A DNA stretch of 64,000 nucleotides from Actinacidiphila alni (lineage in GTDB: Bacteria; Actinomycetota; Actinomycetes; Streptomycetales; Streptomycetaceae): contig NZ_FONG01000010.1 in the NCBI RefSeq assembly GCF_900112845.1, forward strand, positions 186,001 through 250,000, given 5' to 3'. Positions within the stretch are counted from its first letter, which is position 1, and each line of letters starts with the position of its first letter. Both the position numbers and the translations under genes were made by a program. Positions 1-7,884 of the stretch are shown in pieces. A model generated the notes under the pieces. It did not search any database and had not been told where the DNA came from. It was given only the letters and a program-made list of their open reading frames with translations.

Positions 1-243
1 GCCCTCCGCGATCTGCCCGACCTCGCCGCGCTCGTGGAGGAGGAGCGGCGTACCGGGCGGGAACTGATCGCGGAGGGTGTCATCGTACGGATCTGGCGGG
101 TGCCCGGGCAGCGCGCCAACATCGGCGTCTGGCGGGCCCGGGACGCCACGGAACTGGTGGCGCACCTGGACCGGCTGCCGCTGCGCCGCTGGCTGGACGC
201 GGAGGTGCGGGCGCTGGCCGCACACGAGTTGGAGGCGCCATGA
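1..243 (+). CDS. Muconolactone delta-isomerase family protein (3' part)
   Basis: The reading frame is open from the first base and ends in TGA at 241-243, so the N-terminus lies outside the window. The visible 80 residues match the C-terminal half of the muconolactone isomerase family: an acidic/basic helix (LVEEERRTGRELIAEG), the core strand WRVPGQRANIGVWRARDA, then the conserved tail LDRLPLRRWLDAEVRALAAH. The enzyme isomerises muconolactone to 3-oxoadipate enol-lactone in the catechol branch of the beta-ketoadipate pathway, as a small cytoplasmic oligomer. No other gene of that pathway is visible here, so a relative acting on another lactone is possible. The next gene is on the opposite strand. 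Confidence 0.72.
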   Translation, partial: ALRDLPDLAALVEEERRTGRELIAEGVIVRIWRVPGQRANIGVWRARDATELVAHLDRLPLRRWLDAEVRALAAHELEAP

Positions 244-338
244 CCGCGGGCAGGGGCGGCGCGCACGCACGGACGCGCCGTACGGCGGCCGCGTCGGGCG
301 CGGTCGCGGCACGGCGCGGGGCGCGGCGCGGGGCACGG

Positions 339-653
339 TCAGTCCATGTGCCAGACCTCGGCGGCCTCGATCAGGCCGCCGTCGGGGCCCAGGTGCTCGG
401 CCAGCACGTCCTGGAACCACGCGGACCAGCGGGCGTTGACCTCGGTGGCGCCGACCTTGCCGAAGGCGGTGGCCGCGTCCGGCTCGCACTCGGCGTAGGC
501 GATCACCGTGGTGCCGCGGCGGAAGAGGCTGTAATTGCGTACGCCCGCGTCGCGCAGCGCGGCCACCAGCTCCGGCCAGATCTCGTCGTGCCGCCGCTGG
601 TACTCCTTTTCGCGGCCCTCGATCACCGTCATGAGAAAACAGATGCGCTGCAC
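339..653 (-). CDS. rhaM: L-rhamnose mutarotase
   Basis: A 104-residue protein of the RhaM/YiiL family, which interconverts the alpha and beta anomers of L-rhamnose so that isomerase receives its preferred form. Family signatures are present: the N-terminal CFLMTVIEGREKEYQRRHDEIWPEL with the catalytic His (residue 22), then GVRNYSLFRRG, and a C-terminal WHMD. I chose the GTG at 653 because it gives the usual ~104-residue length and is preceded by a strong GGGAGGAG ribosome site at 7-14 nt. The frame runs further upstream, but that extension is low in complexity and crosses the operators. It is divergent from a sugar isomerase/LacI operon and fits with the rhamnosidase-like gene at 5158. Confidence 0.85.
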   Translation of the reverse strand: MQRICFLMTVIEGREKEYQRRHDEIWPELVAALRDAGVRNYSLFRRGTTVIAYAECEPDAATAFGKVGATEVNARWSAWFQDVLAEHLGPDGGLIEAAEVWHMD

Positions 654-717
654 TGCGGCTCCTCCCTTTCGGCCCGATCCGGACGACGCCTTGCGTTCGG
701 CCGGATGCTCCGGCACT

Positions 718-739
718 GTACTGGAACGGATTCCAGTAC
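718..739. promoter_or_regulatory. Candidate LacI-type operator (9-bp perfect arms)
   Basis: Perfect inverted repeat GTACTGGAA-CGGA-TTCCAGTAC lying between the divergent mutarotase (start 653) and isomerase (start 966) genes. The half-site TGGAA-N4-TTCCA recurs imperfectly just downstream. The obvious candidate ligand is the LacI-family protein encoded at 1817-2968. The rest of 654-965 is GC-rich sequence with no gene I can support. Confidence 0.6.
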
Positions 740-740
740 G

Positions 741-754
741 AGAAACGATTCCAG
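741..754. promoter_or_regulatory. Second candidate LacI-type operator
   Basis: GAA-ACGA-TTC (742-751), extended on the right to TTCCAG, has the same 4-bp spacing and half-site core as the palindrome at 718-739. The centre-to-centre distance is about 18 bp. Two sites this close suggest cooperative repressor binding over the mutarotase promoter. Confidence 0.45.
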
Positions 755-965
755 TGCTGTTTTCAGGTCTGCATTCGGGTCCGCTTTCAGGATCGCTTCC
801 CGGCACGATTCCCGTGCCGCGCCCGGCGCCGGCCTCACCGTCGGCGGCCGGAGCGGCCGGGCCGCCCACGGCCGGTGCGACCGGAGGGCGGGAGCGGCCG
901 GAAGTACCGGAAGAATCAGCCGTACTGAGTCCCGACCCTGTCAGAGTCCGAGCGGAGAGCACTCG

Positions 966-1820
966 ATGCGCCTGTCATGCGCTGACTACACCTGGCCCCT
1001 GCTGCCCCACGGCAGCGCACTGGACATCGTCCGCGCGCTCGGCTGCGAGGCGGTGGACATCGGCTTCATGACGGGCCGCTCGCACGTGCGCCCGGAGACC
1101 GCCCACGGTTCGATCGGCCTGGCCGCGGGCGCGGTCCGGGAGCGGGTGGAGTCCCGCGGGCTCGCGGTGGCGGATGTCTTCGCGATTCCGGCGGCCGATT
1201 TCGAGAGCCTGGCACCGAACAATCCCGACGCGCGGCGGCGGGAGCTGGCGATGGAGTTCTTCGCCGACGCGGTGGACTTCGCGCGGGCGGTCGGCGCGCC
1301 CGGTCTGACGACGCTGCCCGGTGTGGTCTTCGGCGACGAGCCGTTCGAGCAGGCCCTGGAGCGTTCGGCGCAGGGGCTGCGCCGCCGGGTCGACCTGGCG
1401 GGCGCGGTGGGCCTCGCGCTGTCGGTCGAGCCGCACACCGGTTCGCTGATCGACACCCCGGACAAGGCGGCCCGGCTGCTGGCGGCGGTCCCGGGTCTCA
1501 TGCTCACCCTCGACTACGGGCACTTCGTGTACGGCGGCAGCCCGCAGGAGGACATCGACCCGCTGCTCCCGCACGCCAGGCACCTGCAGTGCCGGGCGGC
1601 CCGCCCCGGTGTGCTCCAGGCGCGCGTCGCCGAGGACACCGTCGACTGGGCGCGGGTGGTCGCCGCGCTCGGCGCCGGCTACGACGGCTATCTGGCGCTG
1701 GAGTACGTCTGGCAGGAGTGGATGGACTGCGACCGTGTCGACACGGTCGCCGAGTCCGCGCTGCTGCGCGACGTGCTGCTGGCCGCCGCTCGCGCGACCG
1801 CCGGGGCAGGTGCCCGATGA
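966..1820 (+). CDS. Sugar phosphate isomerase/epimerase (xylose isomerase-like TIM barrel)
   Basis: A 284-residue protein with the layout of the AP-endonuclease-2/xylose-isomerase-like TIM-barrel family. It has an N-terminal strand and helix LDIVRALGCEAVDIGF, a central LSVEPHTGSL (metal-binding Glu and His on a barrel strand), LTLDYGHFVYGG (Asp and His on the next strand), and a C-terminal YDGYLALEYVW with the last metal-ligand Glu. Members isomerise or epimerise sugars, sugar acids or inositols; the substrate cannot be read from sequence. I chose ATG 966, behind GGAGAG, although the frame is open far upstream. Its stop overlaps the start of the LacI gene by 4 nt, so it is the first gene of a translationally coupled four-gene operon. 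Confidence 0.83.
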   Translation: MRLSCADYTWPLLPHGSALDIVRALGCEAVDIGFMTGRSHVRPETAHGSIGLAAGAVRERVESRGLAVADVFAIPAADFESLAPNNPDARRRELAMEFFADAVDFARAVGAPGLTTLPGVVFGDEPFEQALERSAQGLRRRVDLAGAVGLALSVEPHTGSLIDTPDKAARLLAAVPGLMLTLDYGHFVYGGSPQEDIDPLLPHARHLQCRAARPGVLQARVAEDTVDWARVVAALGAGYDGYLALEYVWQEWMDCDRVDTVAESALLRDVLLAAARATAGAGAR

Positions 1821-2968
1821 GTACCGAGCCGACCCGCCGCGGGCGCAAGGCCGCCAAGACGTCCCCCGCCGCCTCCGCGGCCCCCGCTCCCGCGGCCGCG
1901 CCCGTCGCGCCGTCCCGGCCGCCGGCCGCGATCGCCGACCGGGCGGGCATGCGCCAGGTCGCCGACCGCGCCGGTGTGGCCATGTCGTCGGTCTCCCGCG
2001 TGCTGTCCGGCCACCCCGATGTCAGCGCCGCGATGCGCAGCCGGGTGATGGCGGCCGTGGAGGAGCTGGGCTACGAGCCCAACATGCTGGCGCAGATGCT
2101 GCGCAAGGGTGCGACCCAGACGATCGGCTTCGTCGTCGGCGACATCTCCAACCCGCTGCTGGCGCAGATCGCGCTGGGCGCCGAGGTGGCGCTGCGCGCG
2201 GCCGGATACGCGATGCTGCTGACCAATTCGGTCAACCAGCCCAATCTCGACGCCACCCATATCCGGCTGCTCCAGCAGCGCCGGGTGGACGGCCTGCTGC
2301 TGTCGCTGTCGGACGAGACCAACGACCAGACGATCGAGGCGCTCAGCGCGACGCCCACTCCGAGCGTGCTCATCGACCGGGATCTGCGCACCCGGACCGA
2401 GGAGAGCGCGGTGCTGTCCGACCACGCCGCGGGCATCACGCAGGCGGTGGAACACTTGGTCGGCCTCGGCCACCGGCGGATCGCGCTGATCGCGGGTTCG
2501 CCGCACGTACGGCCGACCCGGGAGCGGATCAACGCCCTGGAGGAGGCGGTCGAGGCGCATCCCGAGGTGCACGCGCAGGTGCGGCCCGGCGCCTTCACCG
2601 AGGTGCACGGCGGTGCGGCGACCCGGGAGCTGCTCGACGGCCGGCGTCCGCCGACCGCGATCATCGCGGGCGGCAACCAGATCCTGGTGGGGGTGCTGGG
2701 TGAACTGGCCGCCCGTCAGGTGCGGATCCCCGACGACATCTCGCTGGTCACCTGCGACGACGTACCGCTGGCCAAGTTCTTCACCCCCACGCTGGCCACC
2801 ATCGGCCGTGATCCGTACGAGATGGGCGCCGAGGCCGCGGCGCTGCTGCTGGCCCGCTTCGGCGGCGCCGAGCCGGGCGTCATCACACTGCCCACCAGCT
2901 TCACCGGAGGGCGCAGTTGCGCCGCTCCGCCCCGAACGGCACCACCAGCGCAGGGAGAGCGACCGTGA
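1817..2968 (+). CDS. LacI-family transcriptional regulator
   Basis: A 383-residue repressor-type regulator. After an Ala/Pro-rich N-terminal extension of about 40 residues comes a LacI helix-turn-helix at residues 46-66 (MRQVADRAGVAMSSVSRVLSG) and the hinge YEPNMLAQMLRKG. The periplasmic-binding-protein-like effector domain starts at IGFVVGDISNPLLAQI; it includes GLGHRRIALIAG and ends with ISLVTCDD and TLATIGRDPYEMG. ATG 1817 overlaps the upstream stop (ATGA), and its own stop overlaps the next GTG (GTGA). It probably senses a sugar linked to the isomerase or rhamnosidase and binds the dyads at 718-754; that pairing is inferred from position. The long N-terminal extension is unusual for the family. 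Confidence 0.92.
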   Translation: MSTEPTRRGRKAAKTSPAASAAPAPAAAPVAPSRPPAAIADRAGMRQVADRAGVAMSSVSRVLSGHPDVSAAMRSRVMAAVEELGYEPNMLAQMLRKGATQTIGFVVGDISNPLLAQIALGAEVALRAAGYAMLLTNSVNQPNLDATHIRLLQQRRVDGLLLSLSDETNDQTIEALSATPTPSVLIDRDLRTRTEESAVLSDHAAGITQAVEHLVGLGHRRIALIAGSPHVRPTRERINALEEAVEAHPEVHAQVRPGAFTEVHGGAATRELLDGRRPPTAIIAGGNQILVGVLGELAARQVRIPDDISLVTCDDVPLAKFFTPTLATIGRDPYEMGAEAAALLLARFGGAEPGVITLPTSFTGGRSCAAPPRTAPPAQGERP

Positions 2969-3945
2969 CCACCGCAACGACCGACGCCGCAACCCGCGAG
3001 CAGTTGCTCGACATGCAGCGCCGGATGCACGAGATCAGGTTCTTCGAGGACATCACCAAGGACTGGTTCAGCCGTTCCCTCGTCCGCGGCAGTACGCACC
3101 TGGGCCAGGGCCAGGAGGCGGTCTCCGTGGGCGTCACCTCGGCGCTGCGCGAGGGCGACACGACGACCTGCACGTACCGCGGCCACGCGACCGTACTCGC
3201 GCAGGGCGCGCCGCTGGACCGTGCCTTCGCCGAGATCCTCGGCAAGGAGCAGGGCCTGTGCGGCGGCAAGGGCGGCTCGATGCACCTGACGGACCTGAGC
3301 GTGGGGGCACTCGGCTCCTTCGCGATCGTCGGCGCCCATCTGCCGGTCAGTACGGGCGCGGCGTGGGCGGCGCAACTGCTGGGCACCGGGGCGGTGAGCG
3401 CCACCTTCTTCGGTGACGGCGCCGCCAACATCGGCACCTTCCACGAGGCGATGAATCTGGCGGGGGTGTGGAAGCTGCCGGTGCTCTTCGTCCTGGAGAA
3501 CAACCTCTACGGCGAGTACTCGCCGATCGCCACGACGACCGCCAACACCGATCTGCGCGTGCGCGCGGACACCTACGGCATGCCGGGCATCCGGGTCGAC
3601 GGCAACGATGTCGAGGCGGTGCTGGAGGTGGCGCGGCAGGCCGTCGAGCGGGCGCGGGCCGGAGGGGGGCCCACGCTCATCGAGGCGATGACGTACCGCC
3701 AGTCGGGCCACTCGCGCTCCGACCCGGCCGCCTACCGGCCGCCGGGCGAGCTGGACGAGTGGCTGGCCCGCGACCCGCTGCTGGTGGCCGCCCGGCGGCT
3801 GGGCGAACTCGGTGTGTCCGAGGCGGAGCTGGACGCCGTGCGCGACCGGGCGCAGGAGACGGTACGGGCGGCGGCCGACCGCGCCCTGGCCTGGGACGAA
3901 CCCGCGGCGGACCGCCGCTTCGACGACGTGTGGGAGACACGATGA
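2965..3945 (+). CDS. Thiamine pyrophosphate-dependent dehydrogenase E1 component, alpha subunit
   Basis: A 326-residue E1-alpha of the pyruvate/acetoin/branched-chain 2-oxo acid dehydrogenase family. The TPP-magnesium motif runs from GDG (residues 150-152) to NN (179-180); CTYRGHATVLAQG and CGGKGGSMHL are also typical. With E1-beta it decarboxylates a 2-oxo acid (or cleaves acetoin) and passes the acyl group to a lipoyl E2. GTG 2965 is preferred over an in-frame ATG at 2917 because it is preceded by GGGAGAG and overlaps the LacI stop as GTGA. The stop overlaps the E1-beta start by 4 nt. No E2 or E3 gene follows, which is odd. I cannot separate AcoA from PdhA or BkdA by eye. Confidence 0.88.
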   Translation: MTTATTDAATREQLLDMQRRMHEIRFFEDITKDWFSRSLVRGSTHLGQGQEAVSVGVTSALREGDTTTCTYRGHATVLAQGAPLDRAFAEILGKEQGLCGGKGGSMHLTDLSVGALGSFAIVGAHLPVSTGAAWAAQLLGTGAVSATFFGDGAANIGTFHEAMNLAGVWKLPVLFVLENNLYGEYSPIATTTANTDLRVRADTYGMPGIRVDGNDVEAVLEVARQAVERARAGGGPTLIEAMTYRQSGHSRSDPAAYRPPGELDEWLARDPLLVAARRLGELGVSEAELDAVRDRAQETVRAAADRALAWDEPAADRRFDDVWETR

Positions 3946-4952
3946 GCACGGACACCCTGACCCCGGGCCTGGTGCGGATCAACTACCGCAAGGTGATCGC
4001 GCGGGCGCTCGCGGACGAGCTGGCCACCGATCCCACCGTGGTCTTCCTCGGTGAGGACGTCGGTGTGGCCGGCGGCGCCTTCAAGGCCACGGAGGGGCTC
4101 AAGGACCGGTTCGGCGACCGAGTGCGGGACACCCCGATCTCCGAGCAGGCCATCGTCGGCACCGCGGTCGGCGCCGCGCTGATGGGGCTGCGCCCGGTCG
4201 CGGAGATCATGTTCGCCGACTTCGCCGGGGTCTGCTTCGACCAGATCGTCAACACCCTGGCCAAGTACCGCTACACCACGGGCGGACAGGCCAAGGTGCC
4301 GGTGACGATCCGCATGTCGAACGGCGCCGGTTCCGGCTTCGGCCCGCAGCACTCCCAGGCGGCGGAGAACTGGTTCCTCAATGTGCCGGGGCTGAAGATC
4401 GTCGTCCCGGGCACGGTGGAGGATCTGTACGGGCTGCTGCGGTCGGCGATCCGGGACAACGACCCGGTGCTGGTCTTCGAGCACAAGAATCTCTTCGCGC
4501 TCAAGGGCGAGATCCCCGCGGAGCCCGACGACTCCTTCATCGTCCCGATCGGGGTCGCGGACGTGGTCCGGGCGGGCGACGACGTGACGGTGGTCGCCAC
4601 CCAGCAGATGCGGCACCGCGCCGTGCAGGCCGCCGATCTGCTGACCGCGCACGGGATCTCGGCCGAGGTCATCGACCCGCGCACCCTGGTCCCCTTCGAC
4701 ATGGAGACGGTCCGCGCGTCCCTGGCGAAGACCTCGCGGCTGCTGGTCGTCCAGGAGGGTCCGCCGGACGGCGGCTGGGGCGCGACGCTGGTCGCCCGGA
4801 CGGCGGCCGAGAACTTCGAACTCCTCGACGCCCCGCCGCGGCTGCTCGCCTGCGACCCGACGCCGGTGCCGTACTCGGGTCCGCTGGAGGACGCCTGGCT
4901 GCCGGACGCGCAGCGGATCGCCGACGCGGCCGAGCGGCTGGTCGACTACTGA
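3942..4952 (+). CDS. Thiamine pyrophosphate-dependent dehydrogenase E1 component, beta subunit
   Basis: A 336-residue partner of the preceding E1-alpha. Family landmarks are VFLGEDVGVAGGAFKAT near residue 38 (Glu contacts the TPP pyrimidine), TPISEQAIVGTAVGAAL, EIMFADFAGVCFDQIVN, GPQHSQAAENWF, LKIVVPGTVEDLYGLL, and the C-terminal transketolase-like domain with VIDPRTLVPFD and VVQEGPPDGGWG. ATG 3942 overlaps the alpha-subunit stop (ATGA), so the two should be made in equal amounts. It is the last gene of the isomerase-LacI-E1 operon. About 200 bp of GC-rich sequence without a gene separates it from the rhamnosidase-like gene. Confidence 0.9.
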   Translation: MSTDTLTPGLVRINYRKVIARALADELATDPTVVFLGEDVGVAGGAFKATEGLKDRFGDRVRDTPISEQAIVGTAVGAALMGLRPVAEIMFADFAGVCFDQIVNTLAKYRYTTGGQAKVPVTIRMSNGAGSGFGPQHSQAAENWFLNVPGLKIVVPGTVEDLYGLLRSAIRDNDPVLVFEHKNLFALKGEIPAEPDDSFIVPIGVADVVRAGDDVTVVATQQMRHRAVQAADLLTAHGISAEVIDPRTLVPFDMETVRASLAKTSRLLVVQEGPPDGGWGATLVARTAAENFELLDAPPRLLACDPTPVPYSGPLEDAWLPDAQRIADAAERLVDY

Positions 4953-5157
4953 CCGCCGCCCCTCCCCCCCGGCGGCCCGTCCGCCGGCCCCTTCACCACG
5001 CCCTCGCCCACCTCGCCCCGCCCCGGCCGGACGCCGCCGCGCGCCGTGGCCCGCCCGACGCGTGCCCGAAAGCCCGGCACCAAAAGCCACGAAAAGGGCA
5101 CGAAAAGTCTCCGAATCGCCCACACCACGCTCAACAGGACCGACCTCGGGAGTGTTC

Positions 5158-7767
5158 ATGGAGAACGACGAAAGGCACGGCCTCACCAGACGCGGCTTCC
5201 TCGGCGCGACCGCCGGGGCGACCGCGGGCACGGCGCTGCTGGCCGTGGGCACCGGTCCCGCGGCCGCGGCGGCGGGACCGGCCGACACCGTGCGGGCGGC
5301 CACGGACGCCTGGCCGATCGCCGAGCCGTACCCGCCGGTGCACGGCGGCGGCTTCACCGGGCCGCGGGTCAAGGAGTCGCCGGACCCGCTGGTGGCCTAC
5401 CGCTGGCCGGACCCGAAGGCCGACGACGGGCTCCAGGTGTACCGGCTGCGGCCGGCCGCGGTGGTGGCCGATCCGCCGGAGTCCTTCGGGAATCTCTCGT
5501 CCGTCACCACCGCGCGCTGCGATGTGGCGGTGCGGGGCACCGGCTCGATCCGGGTCGACTTCGGCGTGGAGAGCCCGGCCTGGCTGGAGTTCGACAGCCC
5601 GGATTTCTCCGGCACGGTGGAGCTGAGCATCAGCGAGTACAACGTGCCGGGCAAGGTCAACCCCGGTCCCCCGCACCCGGACAAGACGCTCGCCCCGCAG
5701 CGCTACGGCGACACCTTCCGGCTGGAGCTCAACCCCGACCTGTACGAGGGCGTGCGCTTCGGCTGGATCCATGTGCGGACCTTCGACCAGCCGTGGCACA
5801 TCACCGCGGTGCGCGCGGTCTGCCAGGCCAAGCCCACCAATTACAACGGCCGGTTCGCGTGCAGCGACCCGCAGCTCACCCGGATCTGGTACGCGGGGGC
5901 GTACGGGGTCCGGGTGGGGTTCCAGCACGACTACATGGGCGCGATCCTGATGGACCGCGGCGACCGCTACGGCTGGTCCGGCGACTGCAACCCGATCCAG
6001 GCCGCCGCGCTCGTCGCCTTCGGCGACACCGACTTCGTGAAGGCCAATCTCGCCAGGACCGCCGACGACAACCAGGGCATCGAGTCGTACTCGCTCTACT
6101 GGGTGCTGAGCCTGCTGGAGTACCACCGGCACACCGGCGACGCGGACACACTGCGGTCCTACATCGACAACGTGCGGGGCAAGCTCGATCACGCCGAGAC
6201 GCTGTACGCGGCGCCGCAGAGCACGTTCTTCGGGTGGGACGAGCGCCTGGGCGCCGGCTTCGAGGCGCCCAACCGTCCGGAGACGGCGGCCGTCTACCGC
6301 GGCATGTACCGGCAGGCGTGCCGGGAATTCGCCGACGCCATGGACGGCATCGGGCGCTCCGACGTCGCCGGTCCCTACCGGGCGGCGGCCGACCGGCACG
6401 ACGCCGAACTGCACGCCGATCCCGACTGGTTCGGGCCGCTGGGCGTGCACGCCCGCGCGCACGCGGTCAACGCCCGCTCGATACGGCCGCGGGAGCGGCA
6501 GGGTGTGGTCGCGGGCGAGTTCGACGACCGGCTCAACCGGCTGTCCTTCTCGACGTTCAACCAGTATCCGATCCTGCAGGCGATGACGGCGCTCGGCCGT
6601 ACCGACGACGCGATCGTCACCGCGCGCGACAACTGGGGCGGCCAGCTCGACTACGGCGGGACCACGTTCTTCGAGGTGTACCGGCCGGACTGGAACAAGA
6701 TCCTCGGGCCCAACGACCCGGTGCCCAACAGCCAGTCCGGCTGGACCAGCCTGTCCCACCCCTGGGGCGGCGGCGTCACCGCCTGGCTGTCACACGACGT
6801 CCTCGGCATCACCCCGCGCTCCCCCGGCTACGACACCGTGGACGTCTTCCCGCGTCCCGGCCGCACGCTGAGCTGGGTCTCGGGCAGCGTCCCCACCCCG
6901 CACGGCGATGTGTCGGTGTCGTACGACATCCGGACCGGCAGCGGCACGCTGCGGATTCCGCCCGGCTCGCGCGGACGGCTCGGCATCCCGTCCGACGGGC
7001 GCAAGGTGCGCGTGGTGCGGGTCGGCAGGAAGGTCGTCTGGGACGGGAGGTACCGGCCGGTGCCGGGGATCGGCGCCGCGTCGGCGGACGGCGACAGCGT
7101 CGTCCTGGACGACATCGCGCCCGGCACGTACACGCTGAGCGTCGTCCAGCAGGGACGGCGGCCCGCCGCGCACCGGCCGGGGCCGATGCGCTACCCGATG
7201 CGGTTCGCCGGACAGGACCGGAAGACCGCCGGCGACTGGGGCGGCGTCTACGGCCGCGACGGCCAGGTGCTGTTCAACTACGACGGCATGGGCCACGACC
7301 GGAGCGACCTGCCGGATTACGTCGAGTCCGTCTCGGTGTGGCGCACCGGCTGGAGCGGCGCGCGGGACGCGGTGTGGGTGGCGGGCACGGACGAGCGGCG
7401 GGCGCTCGCGGCCGACCGGAGCAACGGCGGGGCGCGGGCCGCGGCCTGTGTCTACACCACGACGCCGAACCCGGGCGGGATGACGATGCCGGTCGACATC
7501 GCGGTGCGGCCGAACACGTCCTTCCAAATGGCGCTGTACTTCGTGGACTGGGACTCCACCGCGCGCCGGCTCGCCGTCGAGGTGTTCGACCTGGCGACGC
7601 GGAAGCTGGTGGCGCCGGAGCAGTTGGTCGACGACTTCCACGGGGGCGCCTGGCTGGTCTACGACTGCGACCGGTCGGTGCGGGTGCGCGTCGCGCATGT
7701 GCTGGGTGACAACGCGGTCCTCAGCGGCGTCTTCTTCGGACCTGCCGGGTCCGCCGTCCCCCGTTGA
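5158..7767 (+). CDS. Tat-exported alpha-L-rhamnosidase-like glycoside hydrolase (GH78-type six-hairpin fold)
   Basis: An 869-residue exported enzyme. The start ATG 5158 (behind GGGAG) puts a twin-arginine signal TRRGFLG at residues 10-16, followed by an Ala-rich hydrophobic stretch and AAAAAG. A beta-sandwich region precedes the (alpha/alpha)6 barrel with MDRGDRYGWSGD, an aromatic-rich ESYSLYWVLSLLEYHRHTGD, and FEVYRPDWNKILGPNDPVP before HPWGGGVTAWLSHDVLGI; the fold then ends in the beta domain typical of bacterial alpha-L-rhamnosidases. The last ~190 residues form an extra beta-rich module ending VLSGVFFGP. It would release L-rhamnose or a similar sugar from glycans outside the cell, in line with the mutarotase at 339. 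The usual acidic motif has Asp where GH78 enzymes commonly show Glu, so the substrate may differ. Confidence 0.78.
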   Translation: MENDERHGLTRRGFLGATAGATAGTALLAVGTGPAAAAAGPADTVRAATDAWPIAEPYPPVHGGGFTGPRVKESPDPLVAYRWPDPKADDGLQVYRLRPAAVVADPPESFGNLSSVTTARCDVAVRGTGSIRVDFGVESPAWLEFDSPDFSGTVELSISEYNVPGKVNPGPPHPDKTLAPQRYGDTFRLELNPDLYEGVRFGWIHVRTFDQPWHITAVRAVCQAKPTNYNGRFACSDPQLTRIWYAGAYGVRVGFQHDYMGAILMDRGDRYGWSGDCNPIQAAALVAFGDTDFVKANLARTADDNQGIESYSLYWVLSLLEYHRHTGDADTLRSYIDNVRGKLDHAETLYAAPQSTFFGWDERLGAGFEAPNRPETAAVYRGMYRQACREFADAMDGIGRSDVAGPYRAAADRHDAELHADPDWFGPLGVHARAHAVNARSIRPRERQGVVAGEFDDRLNRLSFSTFNQYPILQAMTALGRTDDAIVTARDNWGGQLDYGGTTFFEVYRPDWNKILGPNDPVPNSQSGWTSLSHPWGGGVTAWLSHDVLGITPRSPGYDTVDVFPRPGRTLSWVSGSVPTPHGDVSVSYDIRTGSGTLRIPPGSRGRLGIPSDGRKVRVVRVGRKVVWDGRYRPVPGIGAASADGDSVVLDDIAPGTYTLSVVQQGRRPAAHRPGPMRYPMRFAGQDRKTAGDWGGVYGRDGQVLFNYDGMGHDRSDLPDYVESVSVWRTGWSGARDAVWVAGTDERRALAADRSNGGARAAACVYTTTPNPGGMTMPVDIAVRPNTSFQMALYFVDWDSTARRLAVEVFDLATRKLVAPEQLVDDFHGGAWLVYDCDRSVRVRVAHVLGDNAVLSGVFFGPAGSAVPR

Positions 7768-7828
7768 ATGCCGCACCTGCTCGCCGCACCCCACCCCGTC
7801 CTCGGTCGACCTGCTCGGCCTGCTCAAT

Positions 7829-7862
7829 CTGCTGTGGTGAACGACCTGCTGTGGTGAACGAC
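7829..7862. repeat. 17-bp perfect tandem duplication
   Basis: The unit CTGCTGTGGTGAACGAC occurs twice in a row (7829-7845 and 7846-7862), ending about 22 nt before the ATG of the next gene. It sits where a promoter or 5' leader should be. It may be a recent slippage event or a paired regulator site. Confidence 0.8.
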
Positions 7863-7884
7863 CATCGAAGGAAAGGCTGATGCC

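Noticed and set aside
5062..5157. Upstream ATG start for the rhamnosidase-like gene
   Set aside because: It would place 32 charged residues before the Tat motif. ATG 5158 has a ribosome site and gives a normal Tat signal.
4953..5157. Terminator after the E1-beta gene
   Set aside because: The region is C-rich with short GC repeats, but I found no convincing stem longer than about 6 bp.
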